This document shows, one piece after another, positions 10,476 through 18,833 of a stretch of DNA of 64,000 nt. A model generated the notes under the pieces. It had not been told where the DNA came from and did not search any database. It worked only from the letters and a program-made list of their open reading frames with translations. Position numbers and translations under genes: made by a program. The stretch covers positions 2,852,001-2,916,000 of the forward strand of contig NZ_CP104381.1 in the NCBI RefSeq assembly GCF_030582395.1, written 5' to 3'. The stretch's first letter is position 1; every line of letters starts with the position of its first letter. The DNA comes from Ralstonia pickettii. Its GTDB lineage: Bacteria; Pseudomonadota; Gammaproteobacteria; Burkholderiales; Burkholderiaceae.

Positions 10476-12461
10476 TTAAGCCTGCGAACCGATACGTTGG
10501 AAGTAGGCCGACTCGGTCTCGTGAACCTCGTGAGCGGGCACGTAGTAATCGATGTCGTCGTTGTTGCTGCGGAGGATGAAGCTGCCGATCATGCCGACCA
10601 GACCCAGCACGGCCATCCACCAGATGTGCCAGATCAGCGCGAAGCCCATCACGATCGAGAACATGCCGATGAAGAAGCCGGCGCCGGTGTTCTTCGGCAT
10701 GTGGATCTTCTCGTAGCTCGGTGCGACCTGCGTCGACACTTCCCCACGCGCCTTCATGTCGGCAAAGGCGTCGATGTCACGGATGACCGGCACGCGAGCG
10801 AAGTTGTAGTGCGCCGGCGGCGACGACGTCGCCCACTCCAGCGTGCGGCCGCCCCACGGATCACCGGTCAGATCAGCCAGCGCATGACGGTTGCGGACGC
10901 TCACGAAGATCTGGATGAGCTGCGAAGCGATACCGCAGGCAATGATTGCGGCGCCGATCACGGCGACGATCAGCCACGGCTGCCATGCCGGGTTGTCGGT
11001 ATGGTTCAGACGACGCGTCATGCCCATGAAGCCCAGCACGTACAGCGGCATGAAGGCGGTGTAGAAGCCCACGAACCAGCACCAGAAGGCGCGCTTGCCC
11101 CACTTCTCGTCCAGCTTGAAGCCGAAGGCCTTCGGGAACCAGTACGTGATACCTGCGAGGTAACCGAACACCACGCCACCGATGATGGTGTTGTGGAAGT
11201 GAGCGATCAGGAACAGGCTGTTGTGGAGCAGGAAGTCGGCGCCCGGCACAGCCAGCAGCACACCGGTCATGCCGCCGATCACGAAGGTGATCATGAAGCC
11301 GATCGTCCACAGCATCATCGAGTTCAGCTCGACGCGGCCGCGGTACATCGTGAACAGCCAGTTGAAGATCTTCACGCCCGTCGGGATCGAGATGATCATC
11401 GTCGCGATGCCGAAGAACGCGTTGACGTTCGCCCCCGAGCCCATGGTGAAGAAGTGGTGCAGCCACACCAGGAACGACAGCACGGTGATGGCGGCAGTCG
11501 CCCACACCATCGATGTGTAGCCGAACAGCTTCTTGCGCGAGAACGTCGAGACGATTTCCGAGAACATGCCGAAGGCCGGCAGGATCAGGATGTACACCTC
11601 GGGGTGGCCCCAGATCCAGATCAGGTTCACGTACAGCATGGCGTTACCGCCGCCGTCGTTCGTGAAGAAGTGCATGTCCAGGTAGCGGTCGGCACCCAGC
11701 AGCGCCAGTGCAACGGTCAGCACCGGAAACGCCGCCACGATCAGGATGTTGGCGCACAGGGCGGTCCAGGTGAAGATCGGCATGCGCATCAGCGTCATGC
11801 CCGGCGCGCGCATCTTGAAGATGGTCGCGACGAAATTCACGCCGGTCAGCAATGTCCCGAGGCCCGATATCTGCAAGGCCCAGATGTAGTAATCGACCCC
11901 CACGCCCGGGCTGTAGGCCAGCTCCGACAGCGGCGGGTACGCCAGCCAGCCGGTGCGAGCGAATTCGCCCACGCCCAGCGACACGTTGATCAGCACCACA
12001 CCTGCAGCAGCCAACCAGAACGACAGCGTGTTCAGGAACGGGAAGGCCACGTCGCGCGCGCCAATCTGCAGCGGCACGATCAGGTTGATCAGGCCCGTCA
12101 TCAACGGCATGGCCATGAAGAAGATCATGATCACGCCGTGCGCGGTAAAGATCTGGTCGTAGTGCTCGGGCGGCAGATAGCCGGCACCGCCGCCCGAGGC
12201 AACCGCCAGTTGCGAGCGCATCATGATGGCGTCGGCAAAGCCGCGCAGCAGCATCACGATGGCCAGAATGCAGTACATCACGCCGATCTTCTTGTGATCG
12301 ACCGAGGTGATCCACTCATTCCAGAGGTAGGTCCACTTCTTGAGATAGGTGATCAGGCCGAACAGGCCCGCGCCACCCAGCAGAATGGCCGACACCGTCA
12401 CGACCACGATGGGCTCGTGCAGCGGAATGGCCTCCAGACTCAACTTGCCAAACATCGTCAA
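10476..12461 (-). CDS. cyoB: cytochrome o ubiquinol oxidase subunit I
   Basis: This 661-residue catalytic subunit carries heme b, heme o3 and CuB, reduces O2 with electrons from ubiquinol and pumps protons. About 15 transmembrane helices are visible. Landmarks include [15 protein letters not shown] (a heme-ligand region) and WIWGHPEVY near residues 281-288, with the CuB His and the crosslinked Tyr. LHHFFTMG and the HFHNTIIGG heme-ligand region follow. It sits three bases after cyoA with an AGGAG site inside the cyoA end. No cyoE (heme o synthase) follows in this operon. Confidence 0.97.
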   Translation of the reverse strand: MTMFGKLSLEAIPLHEPIVVVTVSAILLGGAGLFGLITYLKKWTYLWNEWITSVDHKKIGVMYCILAIVMLLRGFADAIMMRSQLAVASGGGAGYLPPEHYDQIFTAHGVIMIFFMAMPLMTGLINLIVPLQIGARDVAFPFLNTLSFWLAAAGVVLINVSLGVGEFARTGWLAYPPLSELAYSPGVGVDYYIWALQISGLGTLLTGVNFVATIFKMRAPGMTLMRMPIFTWTALCANILIVAAFPVLTVALALLGADRYLDMHFFTNDGGGNAMLYVNLIWIWGHPEVYILILPAFGMFSEIVSTFSRKKLFGYTSMVWATAAITVLSFLVWLHHFFTMGSGANVNAFFGIATMIISIPTGVKIFNWLFTMYRGRVELNSMMLWTIGFMITFVIGGMTGVLLAVPGADFLLHNSLFLIAHFHNTIIGGVVFGYLAGITYWFPKAFGFKLDEKWGKRAFWCWFVGFYTAFMPLYVLGFMGMTRRLNHTDNPAWQPWLIVAVIGAAIIACGIASQLIQIFVSVRNRHALADLTGDPWGGRTLEWATSSPPAHYNFARVPVIRDIDAFADMKARGEVSTQVAPSYEKIHMPKNTGAGFFIGMFSIVMGFALIWHIWWMAVLGLVGMIGSFILRSNNDDIDYYVPAHEVHETESAYFQRIGSQA

Positions 12462-12464
12462 CTC

Positions 12465-13451
12465 CTAGGAATTCTTGGCCGCGCTCTTGGGCGCAGGCAG
12501 GGCGGACTGCACCGGCAGCGGACGCGTTGCCGCCTCAGCCGTGGCCGTCGTGCAGTTGGCGCCTTCGAGCGCCTCGTCGAGCGTCAGGACTTTCTGCCCT
12601 TCGCCCATCTTGTCCATGTATTTGTGCAGGATGCTGTGATACAGCGTCGGGTCGACCGATGCATACGCCGCCGGCGGCACCTTTTCGCTCGGCTTAGACA
12701 GCTCGGCGTAGCCTTCCTTGGTCAGGTTCTGCGACGAGGCGCGTACCTGCTTGACCCAGGCGTCGAACTCTTCGTTCGTCATGGCCGTGGCCTTGAACTT
12801 CATGCCGGTGAAGCCCGAGCCGCTGTAGTTCGACGACATGCCGTCAAACACGCCGGTCTCGTTGGCGATCAGATGCAGCTTGGTCTGCATGCCCGCCATG
12901 GCGTACACCTGGCTGCCGAGCTGCGGGATGAAGAACGCGTTCATCACCGTGTCGGACGTGATCTTGAAGTTGATCGGTGTGTTGGCCGGGAAAGCGAGCT
13001 GATTCACCGTCGCGATCTTCAGCTCCGGATAGATGAACAGCCACTTCCAGTCGAGCGACACGGCCTCGACGGTGATGGGCTTCACATCCGATTCGATCGG
13101 CTTGTACGGATCGAGCGCGTGCGTGGACTTGTAGGTGATCACGCCCAGCACGATGATGATCAGGCAGGGAATCAGCCACACCACGGCTTCGATGGCGTTG
13201 GAGTGCGACCAGTCCGGCTCGTAGCGGGCCTTGGTGTTGGACGCGCGGTACTTCCACGCAAACACCAGCGTCAACACGATCACGGGGATGACCACCAGCA
13301 GCATCAGGCCGGTCGCCACCAGGATCAGCGTCTTTTCTTCAGCCGCAATCATCCCCTTCGGGTCCAGGACCGTCAGGTTGCAGCCCGCCAGCATGAGCGG
13401 GAGGCTTGCGGCGAGGAGCCGCTTCATATGTGGAACGAGTGTGTTCTTCAT
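12465..13451 (-). CDS. cyoA: cytochrome o ubiquinol oxidase subunit II, lipoprotein
   Basis: This 328-residue subunit II is anchored by a lipidated cysteine and two transmembrane helices. The chosen ATG at 13451 places the lipobox LAGC at C24. The alternative ATG at 13427 (MKRLLAASLPLMLAGC) would shorten the protein by eight residues; the open frame upstream of 13451 has no family similarity. The cupredoxin domain lacks the CuA cysteine pair, as expected for a quinol oxidase. First gene of cyoABCD. Confidence 0.93.
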   Translation of the reverse strand: MKNTLVPHMKRLLAASLPLMLAGCNLTVLDPKGMIAAEEKTLILVATGLMLLVVIPVIVLTLVFAWKYRASNTKARYEPDWSHSNAIEAVVWLIPCLIIIVLGVITYKSTHALDPYKPIESDVKPITVEAVSLDWKWLFIYPELKIATVNQLAFPANTPINFKITSDTVMNAFFIPQLGSQVYAMAGMQTKLHLIANETGVFDGMSSNYSGSGFTGMKFKATAMTNEEFDAWVKQVRASSQNLTKEGYAELSKPSEKVPPAAYASVDPTLYHSILHKYMDKMGEGQKVLTLDEALEGANCTTATAEAATRPLPVQSALPAPKSAAKNS

Positions 13452-14081
13452 GTCTTGCACAATTGCGCCGGCGATGCTTCCGGACATCACGGGAGCCAAG
13501 CAGCCCAACAGCAGCCACAGGCGGAAAAACGCGGGAAATGAGAGAAGACCAAACCACCGGCGCCCCGAATACGGCTGGGGGTGCGGCAGCGGATCTTCGA
13601 TCACATCAGGCGCCGGTCAGGGAGAAGCTGAACCCAACGCCCTCAGTTCGCGAGGCGGACTTCGCTCATGCCGGGCATGGGCGAAGTCGAACTCCGCCGC
13701 GTCGCACAAAGCGGCGGACGACAGATCGGGGGCGTAAAAGGTCGGAGCAGGCACTACGTCATGCGCCCGTTGGGGAGCGCGGTTGGAAGTGGAATGCGGG
13801 CGCGATCTTACTGCCAGACGGCGCTTCAGATCGCGCTATCTGCTCAGGCAGGTAGAAAGCGACGTCGATTGACAAATGATGCCCTGGCCGTACGCCTAGG
13901 GTTTACGTGGCTTTGCGGGTAAGCAAATCGAAAGTGCCTGTTGTTGCACTGCGACAATCAGCCACAGTGGCGCGCAGCCGAGGTTGCGTCGGAATGTGCG
14001 CGCTAATGCAATCGGCAATGAGCGCCATTCTTATGTTGACCGGGCCAACGAGGTGACCCGGTCGAAGGGCTCTTCATGCGG
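13452..14081. other. 630-base gap upstream of cyoA, no gene seen
   Basis: Both neighbours are on the minus strand, so this should hold the cyo promoter and the end of the Nramp transcript. I found no convincing -35/-10 pair upstream of cyoA and no FNR-type palindrome. Short open frames exist but lack ribosome-binding sites and recognisable products. Confidence 0.6.
14038..14063 (-). terminator. hairpin after the Nramp-family gene
   Basis: GACCGGG/CCCGGTC is a perfect seven-base-pair stem with a 12-base loop, 18 bases past the transporter stop on the minus strand. No T-run follows, so it may act as an RNA-stabilising hairpin rather than a terminator. Confidence 0.35.
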
Positions 14082-15725
14082 TCATTGGGTCACCAGCCCG
14101 GCAATCCGCACCAGCACCAGCCCGGCGGCCACCACGAGGTAGCCGCGCAGCACGAACATCCAGGTGCGCTTGAGCGGCGTCCAGCGTGCAGGAGTGAGTT
14201 GCTCAAGCGGCGGCATCGTCCAGTGATTGCGATCCAGCACGCTCACGCGCAGCGGATGCTGGGGGCGATGACTGCGTCGCTCGATGCGCCATAGCACCAG
14301 CGACATCACGATGGCGACGAGCGAACCACCGATAAGGATCGCGCCGATCTCGAACTCGCCGATGCCCGGAAACAGCACAGCGGCTGTAAGGATGACCGAG
14401 AGCATGACCAACACAGCCACCACCCCACCGGTGAAGATGTTCATTGCGCGGCCGTTCGTCCATGGGCCGAGCACCGCCTTGTCGTTGCACAACAGCAGAA
14501 GGAACACTGTGGCGCTCGGCAGCAGCACACCTGCCAGCGATTGCACCGCATTGGTCAACAGACCTAGCGGCACGCCGGGCGTCAGAACGAGCCCCGCGGC
14601 CAGCAACGTCAGCCCGAAGTACACGGCATAGAAGCCTTTCGCTTCCGTCGGCTTGCGATGCAGCGAATGCCGTACGGCAAACACATCGCCAATCGCATAC
14701 GCGGTCGACAACGACACCGCGCAGGCGCCGATGATGCTGGCGTCCAGCAGCGCAATCGCAAACAGGACACCGGCCCAGCGGCCCGAGTGGCGCTCCAGGC
14801 CATGCGCCGTGCCAAGCGCATCGGTGTAGTTGCCGAACTCCGGCGTGCCGTGAAAGGCCTGCGCGCTGAAGGCGATCATCGCCACCGCGCCGGCAATCAC
14901 GAGGACGATGCCCAGCCACAGATCCGCGCGTTCATAGCGGATGAAACGCGCGGTGATGCGCTTGTCGATCACGTAGCTCTGCTGGAAGAACAATTGCCAC
15001 GGCGCCACGGTCGTCCCGACGATGGCGATGATCAGCAGCATCACTTCCGCCAGCGGTGCACCGGCCGGTAGAGCAGGCACGAAGAAATCGCGCGCCACCT
15101 GCCCCATCGGCGGATGCACCATCAGAAAGATCGGAATGAGCGTGAGACTGCCCGCCACCAGCGCAAGTGCAAAGCGCTCGAACCGTCGGAAGTCACCCGT
15201 GGACGCGGCCAACATCACCAGCGCCGCCGCTGCGCAAACGCCCCAATGTCGTGGGATGCCGAGGTACTCCAGCGCCAGGCTGATGCCGATGAACTCGGTC
15301 ACGAGCGTCAGCGCATTCACCAGAAACAGATCGATGACGGAAAAGCTGCCCCAGAACTTGCCGAAGCGCGCAAAGATCAGCCGCGCGTGCCCGACGCGTG
15401 TGACGGCGCCCAGACGCAGCACCATCTCCTGGTTCACGTACAGCACGGGGATGAGCAACATGAGCGTCCACAACAGCGTGGTGCCGTAGTTCTGCCCGGC
15501 TTGCGTGTACGTTCCGAAGGCGCCGGCGTCGTTGTCGCCGACCATCACGATCAGGCCAGGGCCGAGGATGGCCAGCAACGTGCGCAAGCGTGCCCGCCAG
15601 CCGTCACGCGCGCCGGTATCGTGGTGCGCAATGGTGCCGAGCGCGCCACGAATGTCGCCCACATGTGCCTCATCAAGCGCGGCATGACGTGGTGGTGCGT
15701 CGATGCCAGTAGCAATTTGGGTCAT
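14082..15725 (-). CDS. Nramp-family divalent metal transporter lacking DPGN and MPH motifs
   Basis: This 547-residue inner-membrane protein has about 11 transmembrane helices of the Nramp fold. In helix 1 the usual DPGN is replaced by D66-A-G-A69 within GDNDAGAF. In helix 6 the usual MPH is replaced by A241-P-W-Q within TTVAPWQLFFQQS. The metal-binding Asp remains, but the binding Asn and Met both become Ala. From memory, similar changes mark the Nramp-related magnesium transporter branch, so Mg2+ (or Mn2+) is a better guess than Fe2+. The ATG at 15725 has a GGAGGT site; upstream in-frame sequence overlaps a small ORF and is not included. It lies downstream of an OprB-type porin on the same strand. 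Confidence 0.85.
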   Translation of the reverse strand: MTQIATGIDAPPRHAALDEAHVGDIRGALGTIAHHDTGARDGWRARLRTLLAILGPGLIVMVGDNDAGAFGTYTQAGQNYGTTLLWTLMLLIPVLYVNQEMVLRLGAVTRVGHARLIFARFGKFWGSFSVIDLFLVNALTLVTEFIGISLALEYLGIPRHWGVCAAAALVMLAASTGDFRRFERFALALVAGSLTLIPIFLMVHPPMGQVARDFFVPALPAGAPLAEVMLLIIAIVGTTVAPWQLFFQQSYVIDKRITARFIRYERADLWLGIVLVIAGAVAMIAFSAQAFHGTPEFGNYTDALGTAHGLERHSGRWAGVLFAIALLDASIIGACAVSLSTAYAIGDVFAVRHSLHRKPTEAKGFYAVYFGLTLLAAGLVLTPGVPLGLLTNAVQSLAGVLLPSATVFLLLLCNDKAVLGPWTNGRAMNIFTGGVVAVLVMLSVILTAAVLFPGIGEFEIGAILIGGSLVAIVMSLVLWRIERRSHRPQHPLRVSVLDRNHWTMPPLEQLTPARWTPLKRTWMFVLRGYLVVAAGLVLVRIAGLVTQ

Positions 15726-15771
15726 ATCGACCTCCGCTTTGTTATTGGGTAAGGGATTACCTGTCGTTGGA

Positions 15772-15978
15772 TTACCAGTAGGTGCGCGACAGCCGGATGG
15801 CAGCTGCTGCGTAGCCGTGGTTGGAGAGCGATTGGCCGCCGTCATCAGCACGGCGGTCCGACGTGGCCGGCGCAGTGTTGGCACGCTCCGGCGCACCAGC
15901 GCGGACCTGCACGAACGGCGAGCTGAACGGCAGCGCAATGGCCGAGAAACGACGGGCGGGAATGGTGAATTTGCGCAT
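15772..15978 (-). CDS. putative 68-residue protein directly upstream of the Nramp gene
   Basis: The ATG at 15978 is preceded by CAGGAG at good spacing, and the stop is 46 bases before the transporter start. The product begins MRKFTIPARRFSAIALPF and ends RLSRTYW. By hand count about 76% of its codons end in G or C, consistent with a translated frame in this genome. It has no recognisable domain; the N-terminus is basic then mildly hydrophobic but not a convincing signal peptide. It could be a small partner protein or a regulatory upstream ORF. Confidence 0.45.
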   Translation of the reverse strand: MRKFTIPARRFSAIALPFSSPFVQVRAGAPERANTAPATSDRRADDGGQSLSNHGYAAAAIRLSRTYW

Positions 15979-16008
15979 AACAACTCCTGACCGCATGGGC
16001 GCGACGCG

Positions 16009-16035
16009 TGCGCGGCATGCGGCAATCGCCGCGCA
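16009..16035 (-). promoter_or_regulatory. stable hairpin in the leader ahead of the small ORF and Nramp gene
   Basis: TGCGCGGC/GCCGCGCA is a perfect eight-base-pair stem with 11 bases between the arms. It lies about 30 bases upstream of the 68-residue ORF. A second hairpin lies further upstream: arms CTTGCC/GGCAAG with flanking GCTG/CAGC, in about 16090-16120. Together they make a structured leader between the porin and the transporter. Confidence 0.4.
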
Positions 16036-16146
16036 TGGGCTTCGTACCCAAGGCGGCAGATTCAGACAATCAAGGAGCGATGCAGACACCGCTGCCTTGC
16101 CGGGGCGGCAAGTCAGCAGCAGGGAACAACCGTGCGGCGGACTCGC

Positions 16147-16191
16147 CTAGTAGGAAAGAAATGTCGGATAAGGTCGACTCGGACTGTCCAT
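16147..16191 (-). CDS. putative 14-residue leader peptide
   Basis: The ORF reads MDSPSRPYPTFLSY and stops at TAG. A GGAGG site stands six bases before the ATG, one of the best in the region, and the ORF starts 18 bases after the porin stop. Three of the first nine residues are proline, with an Asp at position 2. Pro-rich or acidic short leader ORFs control Mg2+ transporter genes in enterobacteria (MgtL, CorL). Its position before a possibly Mg2+-specific Nramp relative makes a regulatory role an attractive inference, not a proven one. Confidence 0.45.
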   Translation of the reverse strand: MDSPSRPYPTFLSY

Positions 16192-16209
16192 ATGGGTCCT
16201 CCGTAAGTC

Positions 16210-17661
16210 TTAGAACTCGGCGTGGACGCGCATGCCGTAAAATTTGGCAGGGCCGCGGTCCCGGTTGTAGCCAGGGTTCTGGATCAATTGAAAATCGGGG
16301 CTGAGCATAAGGCCCTTGACCGGTTGAAAGCTGTAAAACAATTCGAGTACGCGCTCGTGGCCGTAGTTCAACGCGCCATCTCCCAGGAACGCGCCACTGC
16401 CGCCCGCCGCCAGGTAGGCGCGGTGATCCGGGCCTAGCATATTCAGCGAAAATGCCGCACCCACCACATCATTGGGGCGACCCCAGGCCGTGCCCTTGAG
16501 CAGACCGCCGAACGACACGTTGCGCCCCGCCTCGGTAAAAGCATAGGTCTCCGTCTTATCGTCCGACCAGTTCAATCGGGTGAAGAGGCCCAAGTTTTCA
16601 CCCACCTTTTGCTCGAAGGACAAACCCACGCCCACCTTGGCGTGCTCACGCCGCACCAGGCTCAAATCGGGCTGGCCCGCAGTGGCTTGACCGAGCGCAA
16701 GAGCATCGTCAAAGCGGCCCATACGGGCGAAGTTTCGCCATCCGAGCAGGCGGACTTTGCCCTCCTGGCCGAGCAGCGTGTAGCTCTTCTCCAGTTCGAG
16801 CATGTCGCCGTAATGCTTCAGAAGACGCGTGTCGAGCGGCAAGCCGTTGGACTCCACCGGCTGGAGGAAGCGGCCCGCGCGCACGGCCCAGCCAAGCTCG
16901 CTATCGATGTACTCGAGTGCAAGCCCCCAGCTGTAGCCGCGAGCATCCGCTGCATAGTCGAACGACGGATGCGTCATGAACGACCAGTTCAGGAACTGCG
17001 TGCGCGGATCGTGGGCGTACTCCACCGCATCGAACACGTCGAGCACGGGCAAATTGCCCACGGTCAGTACCACGCGACGCTTGTCCACCACGTCGGCGAA
17101 CTGGTTGAAATCGGCGTCGACCTTTTCGGTGTCGCCACCCAGACCCCAGGTCTGGCGCAGGAACACGCGGGCGCGGTAGAGCGTCGGGTCGGTGCCGGTG
17201 ACCTTGGCAAGTTCCCCGTTGGTTGGGCCGCCAAGCCCGTGCAGTTCGGAGAAAGCCTTGCCCATCACGACTTCTGGATTGAAGTGGACCTCGGCGCCCT
17301 TCCACAACCGCATGCCCAGATCGAGCGTGGTGCTGAACGAGTAGCTGATCGCGCGGTCGCCGGTCAGGCTGTTGTCGCCACTGTACGGAGACTTGAACGC
17401 GGGCTTGGCTTGCCAAACCCAGGTCGATTGACCGTGGAAACCGAAGCGGTCATCCAGTTCACCGCCAGCAATCGGCAGTGCATCTGCAGCCGGCGCGGAA
17501 GCCGGGGCTTCTTGCGCTTGCGCTGCATGGGTGAAAACAGAGAACGAGGTCATCGCGGCCAGCAGGGCCGGACGACGGAACGGACGCAGTGCTGCGGCAC
17601 GCACCAGAACGAGCGGACGCACTGCGACCCAAACGTATTGCAGCATCGAGAGAAACAGCAT
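16210..17661 (-). CDS. OprB-type carbohydrate-selective porin family protein
   Basis: This 483-residue outer-membrane beta-barrel has family landmarks FGFHGQSTWVWQAKP.FKSPYSG.NSLTGD near the mature N-terminus and repeated amphipathic strands. It ends in a C-terminal aromatic residue (HAEF), as usual for outer-membrane insertion. The ATG at 17661 has a GGGGGAGG site and opens a long signal sequence cleaved near THAAQA|QEAP. The frame extends further upstream without similarity. OprB members carry sugars, but the downstream Nramp-type transporter on the same strand suggests it may pass a metal or metal complex instead. Not proven either way. Confidence 0.82.
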   Translation of the reverse strand: MLFLSMLQYVWVAVRPLVLVRAAALRPFRRPALLAAMTSFSVFTHAAQAQEAPASAPAADALPIAGGELDDRFGFHGQSTWVWQAKPAFKSPYSGDNSLTGDRAISYSFSTTLDLGMRLWKGAEVHFNPEVVMGKAFSELHGLGGPTNGELAKVTGTDPTLYRARVFLRQTWGLGGDTEKVDADFNQFADVVDKRRVVLTVGNLPVLDVFDAVEYAHDPRTQFLNWSFMTHPSFDYAADARGYSWGLALEYIDSELGWAVRAGRFLQPVESNGLPLDTRLLKHYGDMLELEKSYTLLGQEGKVRLLGWRNFARMGRFDDALALGQATAGQPDLSLVRREHAKVGVGLSFEQKVGENLGLFTRLNWSDDKTETYAFTEAGRNVSFGGLLKGTAWGRPNDVVGAAFSLNMLGPDHRAYLAAGGSGAFLGDGALNYGHERVLELFYSFQPVKGLMLSPDFQLIQNPGYNRDRGPAKFYGMRVHAEF

Positions 17662-18322
17662 GAGACCTCCCCCGTTCGTTTCTATGACGAACGTAGGCAT
17701 GAGCCGACCACGATCCTCCCAGGAGACCACGAACGCGAACGCGCACGCAGCCACATGGCCGTGTCGGTAAAACAATCGAATTGTGGGAATGGGCTTATAC
17801 GGAGAACCCGCACAAGTGCCACTACCCGCCGTGCAATGCGGCTAGGCAGTGGATGGCGCAAAGCGAAAACCATGCGCCGAGACTGTCTAGCCGTTCAGAG
17901 TGCGATCGAAGATCGACTAGAACAACTGTCCATGGAGAACATCTCCGTAGTGATGACGGGGCGCAGAGTAACAAAGTGTTCTCGGACTCGGCAAGCGTTT
18001 TTTGGAGGGGGTGAAAGGCGCTTTGCGCGCCGGCAACACGCGCATACCCCGCAAACCCACGACTGGCGCGGAATTGGCTTGCCCGCGCCATTTGCAAGCA
18101 TCTTGGTCACATCAGAAAATACTCCCCCCTAGTACGATCGTAACCACACAATGCACGTGCCTTTTTGGGATGTACTGAACAAATGTCGTGGGCATTCGCA
18201 CCCGGCTGCCGCGCCTGCTTAACTAACCCTGTAGACCGGCTTCCGCGACAAACCGAGCGCACCGCGCTGCTCACGCATCACACTCGGCTGCACACCACTT
18301 CAAACATCGAAAGAGAGGTTGT
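17662..18322. other. 661-base divergent intergenic region, no gene seen
   Basis: This lies between the minus-strand porin and the plus-strand lipoprotein gene. It holds the candidate porin promoter and a small palindrome, ACAATCGAATTGT at 17772-17784, just downstream of the -10. The lipoprotein gene has a GAGAGG site at its 5' end. Short open frames here lack start signals and recognisable products. Confidence 0.6.
17794..17822 (-). promoter_or_regulatory. candidate promoter for the OprB-type porin
   Basis: On the minus strand GTGGCA and TATAAG are separated by 17 bases. Each matches the sigma70 boxes at four or five positions. The 5' leader would be about 125 bases, with an ACAAT/ATTGT palindrome at the expected start of transcription, possibly an operator. 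Confidence 0.35.
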
Positions 18323-18652
18323 ATGACGCGCATTGCATCGATGCTCATGGCGGTTGTCGCCCTTGCAAACCTGGCCGGATGCTCGTCGACCGGCAGAGAA
18401 CAAATCGAGAACGGAGGCGAGGCATCCATGGCTCAATACACCCCACCGGCAGGCACATGCCGGACCGCCTCGGTTCCAGACGACACACTCATCGGCAAAT
18501 CCGAGCAGGACGCATCGACGCTGCTGAACGGCTGCCTGTGGCGCGTCAGCGAACGGGACGGCAACGCGTTGCCGGGCACGATGGACTATCGGGAAGAACG
18601 CCGGAATCTGGGTATCCAGAACGGCAAGGTGATTTGGGTGCGGCGGGGTTGA
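18323..18652 (+). CDS. lipoprotein resembling I78-type peptidase inhibitors
   Basis: This 109-residue protein has a lipoprotein signal ending in LAGC with C20 as the lipidated residue. After a short linker comes a domain like the I78 inhibitors of serine proteases: C46, then LIGKSEQDASTLL, C71, and the hallmark TMDYREERRNLGIQNGKVIWV. The usual CG at the very end is replaced by RRG. A periplasmic protease inhibitor or related binding protein is likely. It has its own GAGAGG site and a strong terminator, so it is monocistronic. Confidence 0.72.
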   Translation: MTRIASMLMAVVALANLAGCSSTGREQIENGGEASMAQYTPPAGTCRTASVPDDTLIGKSEQDASTLLNGCLWRVSERDGNALPGTMDYREERRNLGIQNGKVIWVRRG

Positions 18653-18696
18653 GGTTTCCCCCCCCGCCGCGAGGCATTGTGAACGGACAAAGAAAA

Positions 18697-18720
18697 AGCG
18701 GCTTCCTTTCGGAAGCCGCT
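18697..18720. terminator. bidirectional terminator between lipoprotein gene and tRNA-Thr
   Basis: AGCGGCTTCC/GGAAGCCGCT is a perfect ten-base-pair stem with loop TTTC. A run of A on the 5' side gives a T-run for the minus-strand tRNA, while the plus strand has only TTCT, so it suits the tRNA transcript best. Confidence 0.82.
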
Positions 18721-18728
18721 TCTGTATT

Positions 18729-18804
<76 letters not shown>

Positions 18805-18833
18805 AAAGAATCGCGATTCTAACCTAACACGCG

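Noticed and set aside
10497..13541. A 1000-codon open frame antisense to cyoAB
   Set aside because: It is the high-GC shadow of membrane-protein genes, rich in His/Arg/Gln, with no domain or start signal. Similar long antisense frames over opgH, gltB and the his genes were dropped for the same reason.
13452..14081. Small plus-strand frames upstream of cyoA
   Set aside because: There are no start signals, and the products look like random GC-rich translations.
15980..16190. M-box or yybP-ykoY riboswitch upstream of the Nramp gene
   Set aside because: There are weak resemblances (TAGGCGAG and CTGCCGCC), but the conserved core order and loops of neither class can be laid onto the sequence by eye. 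It is reported only as an unidentified structured leader.
17822..18110. Minus-strand frames of 70-90 codons between the porin and the lipoprotein gene
   Set aside because: They have no ribosome-binding site, no signal peptide and no recognisable product, and they overlap each other in different frames.
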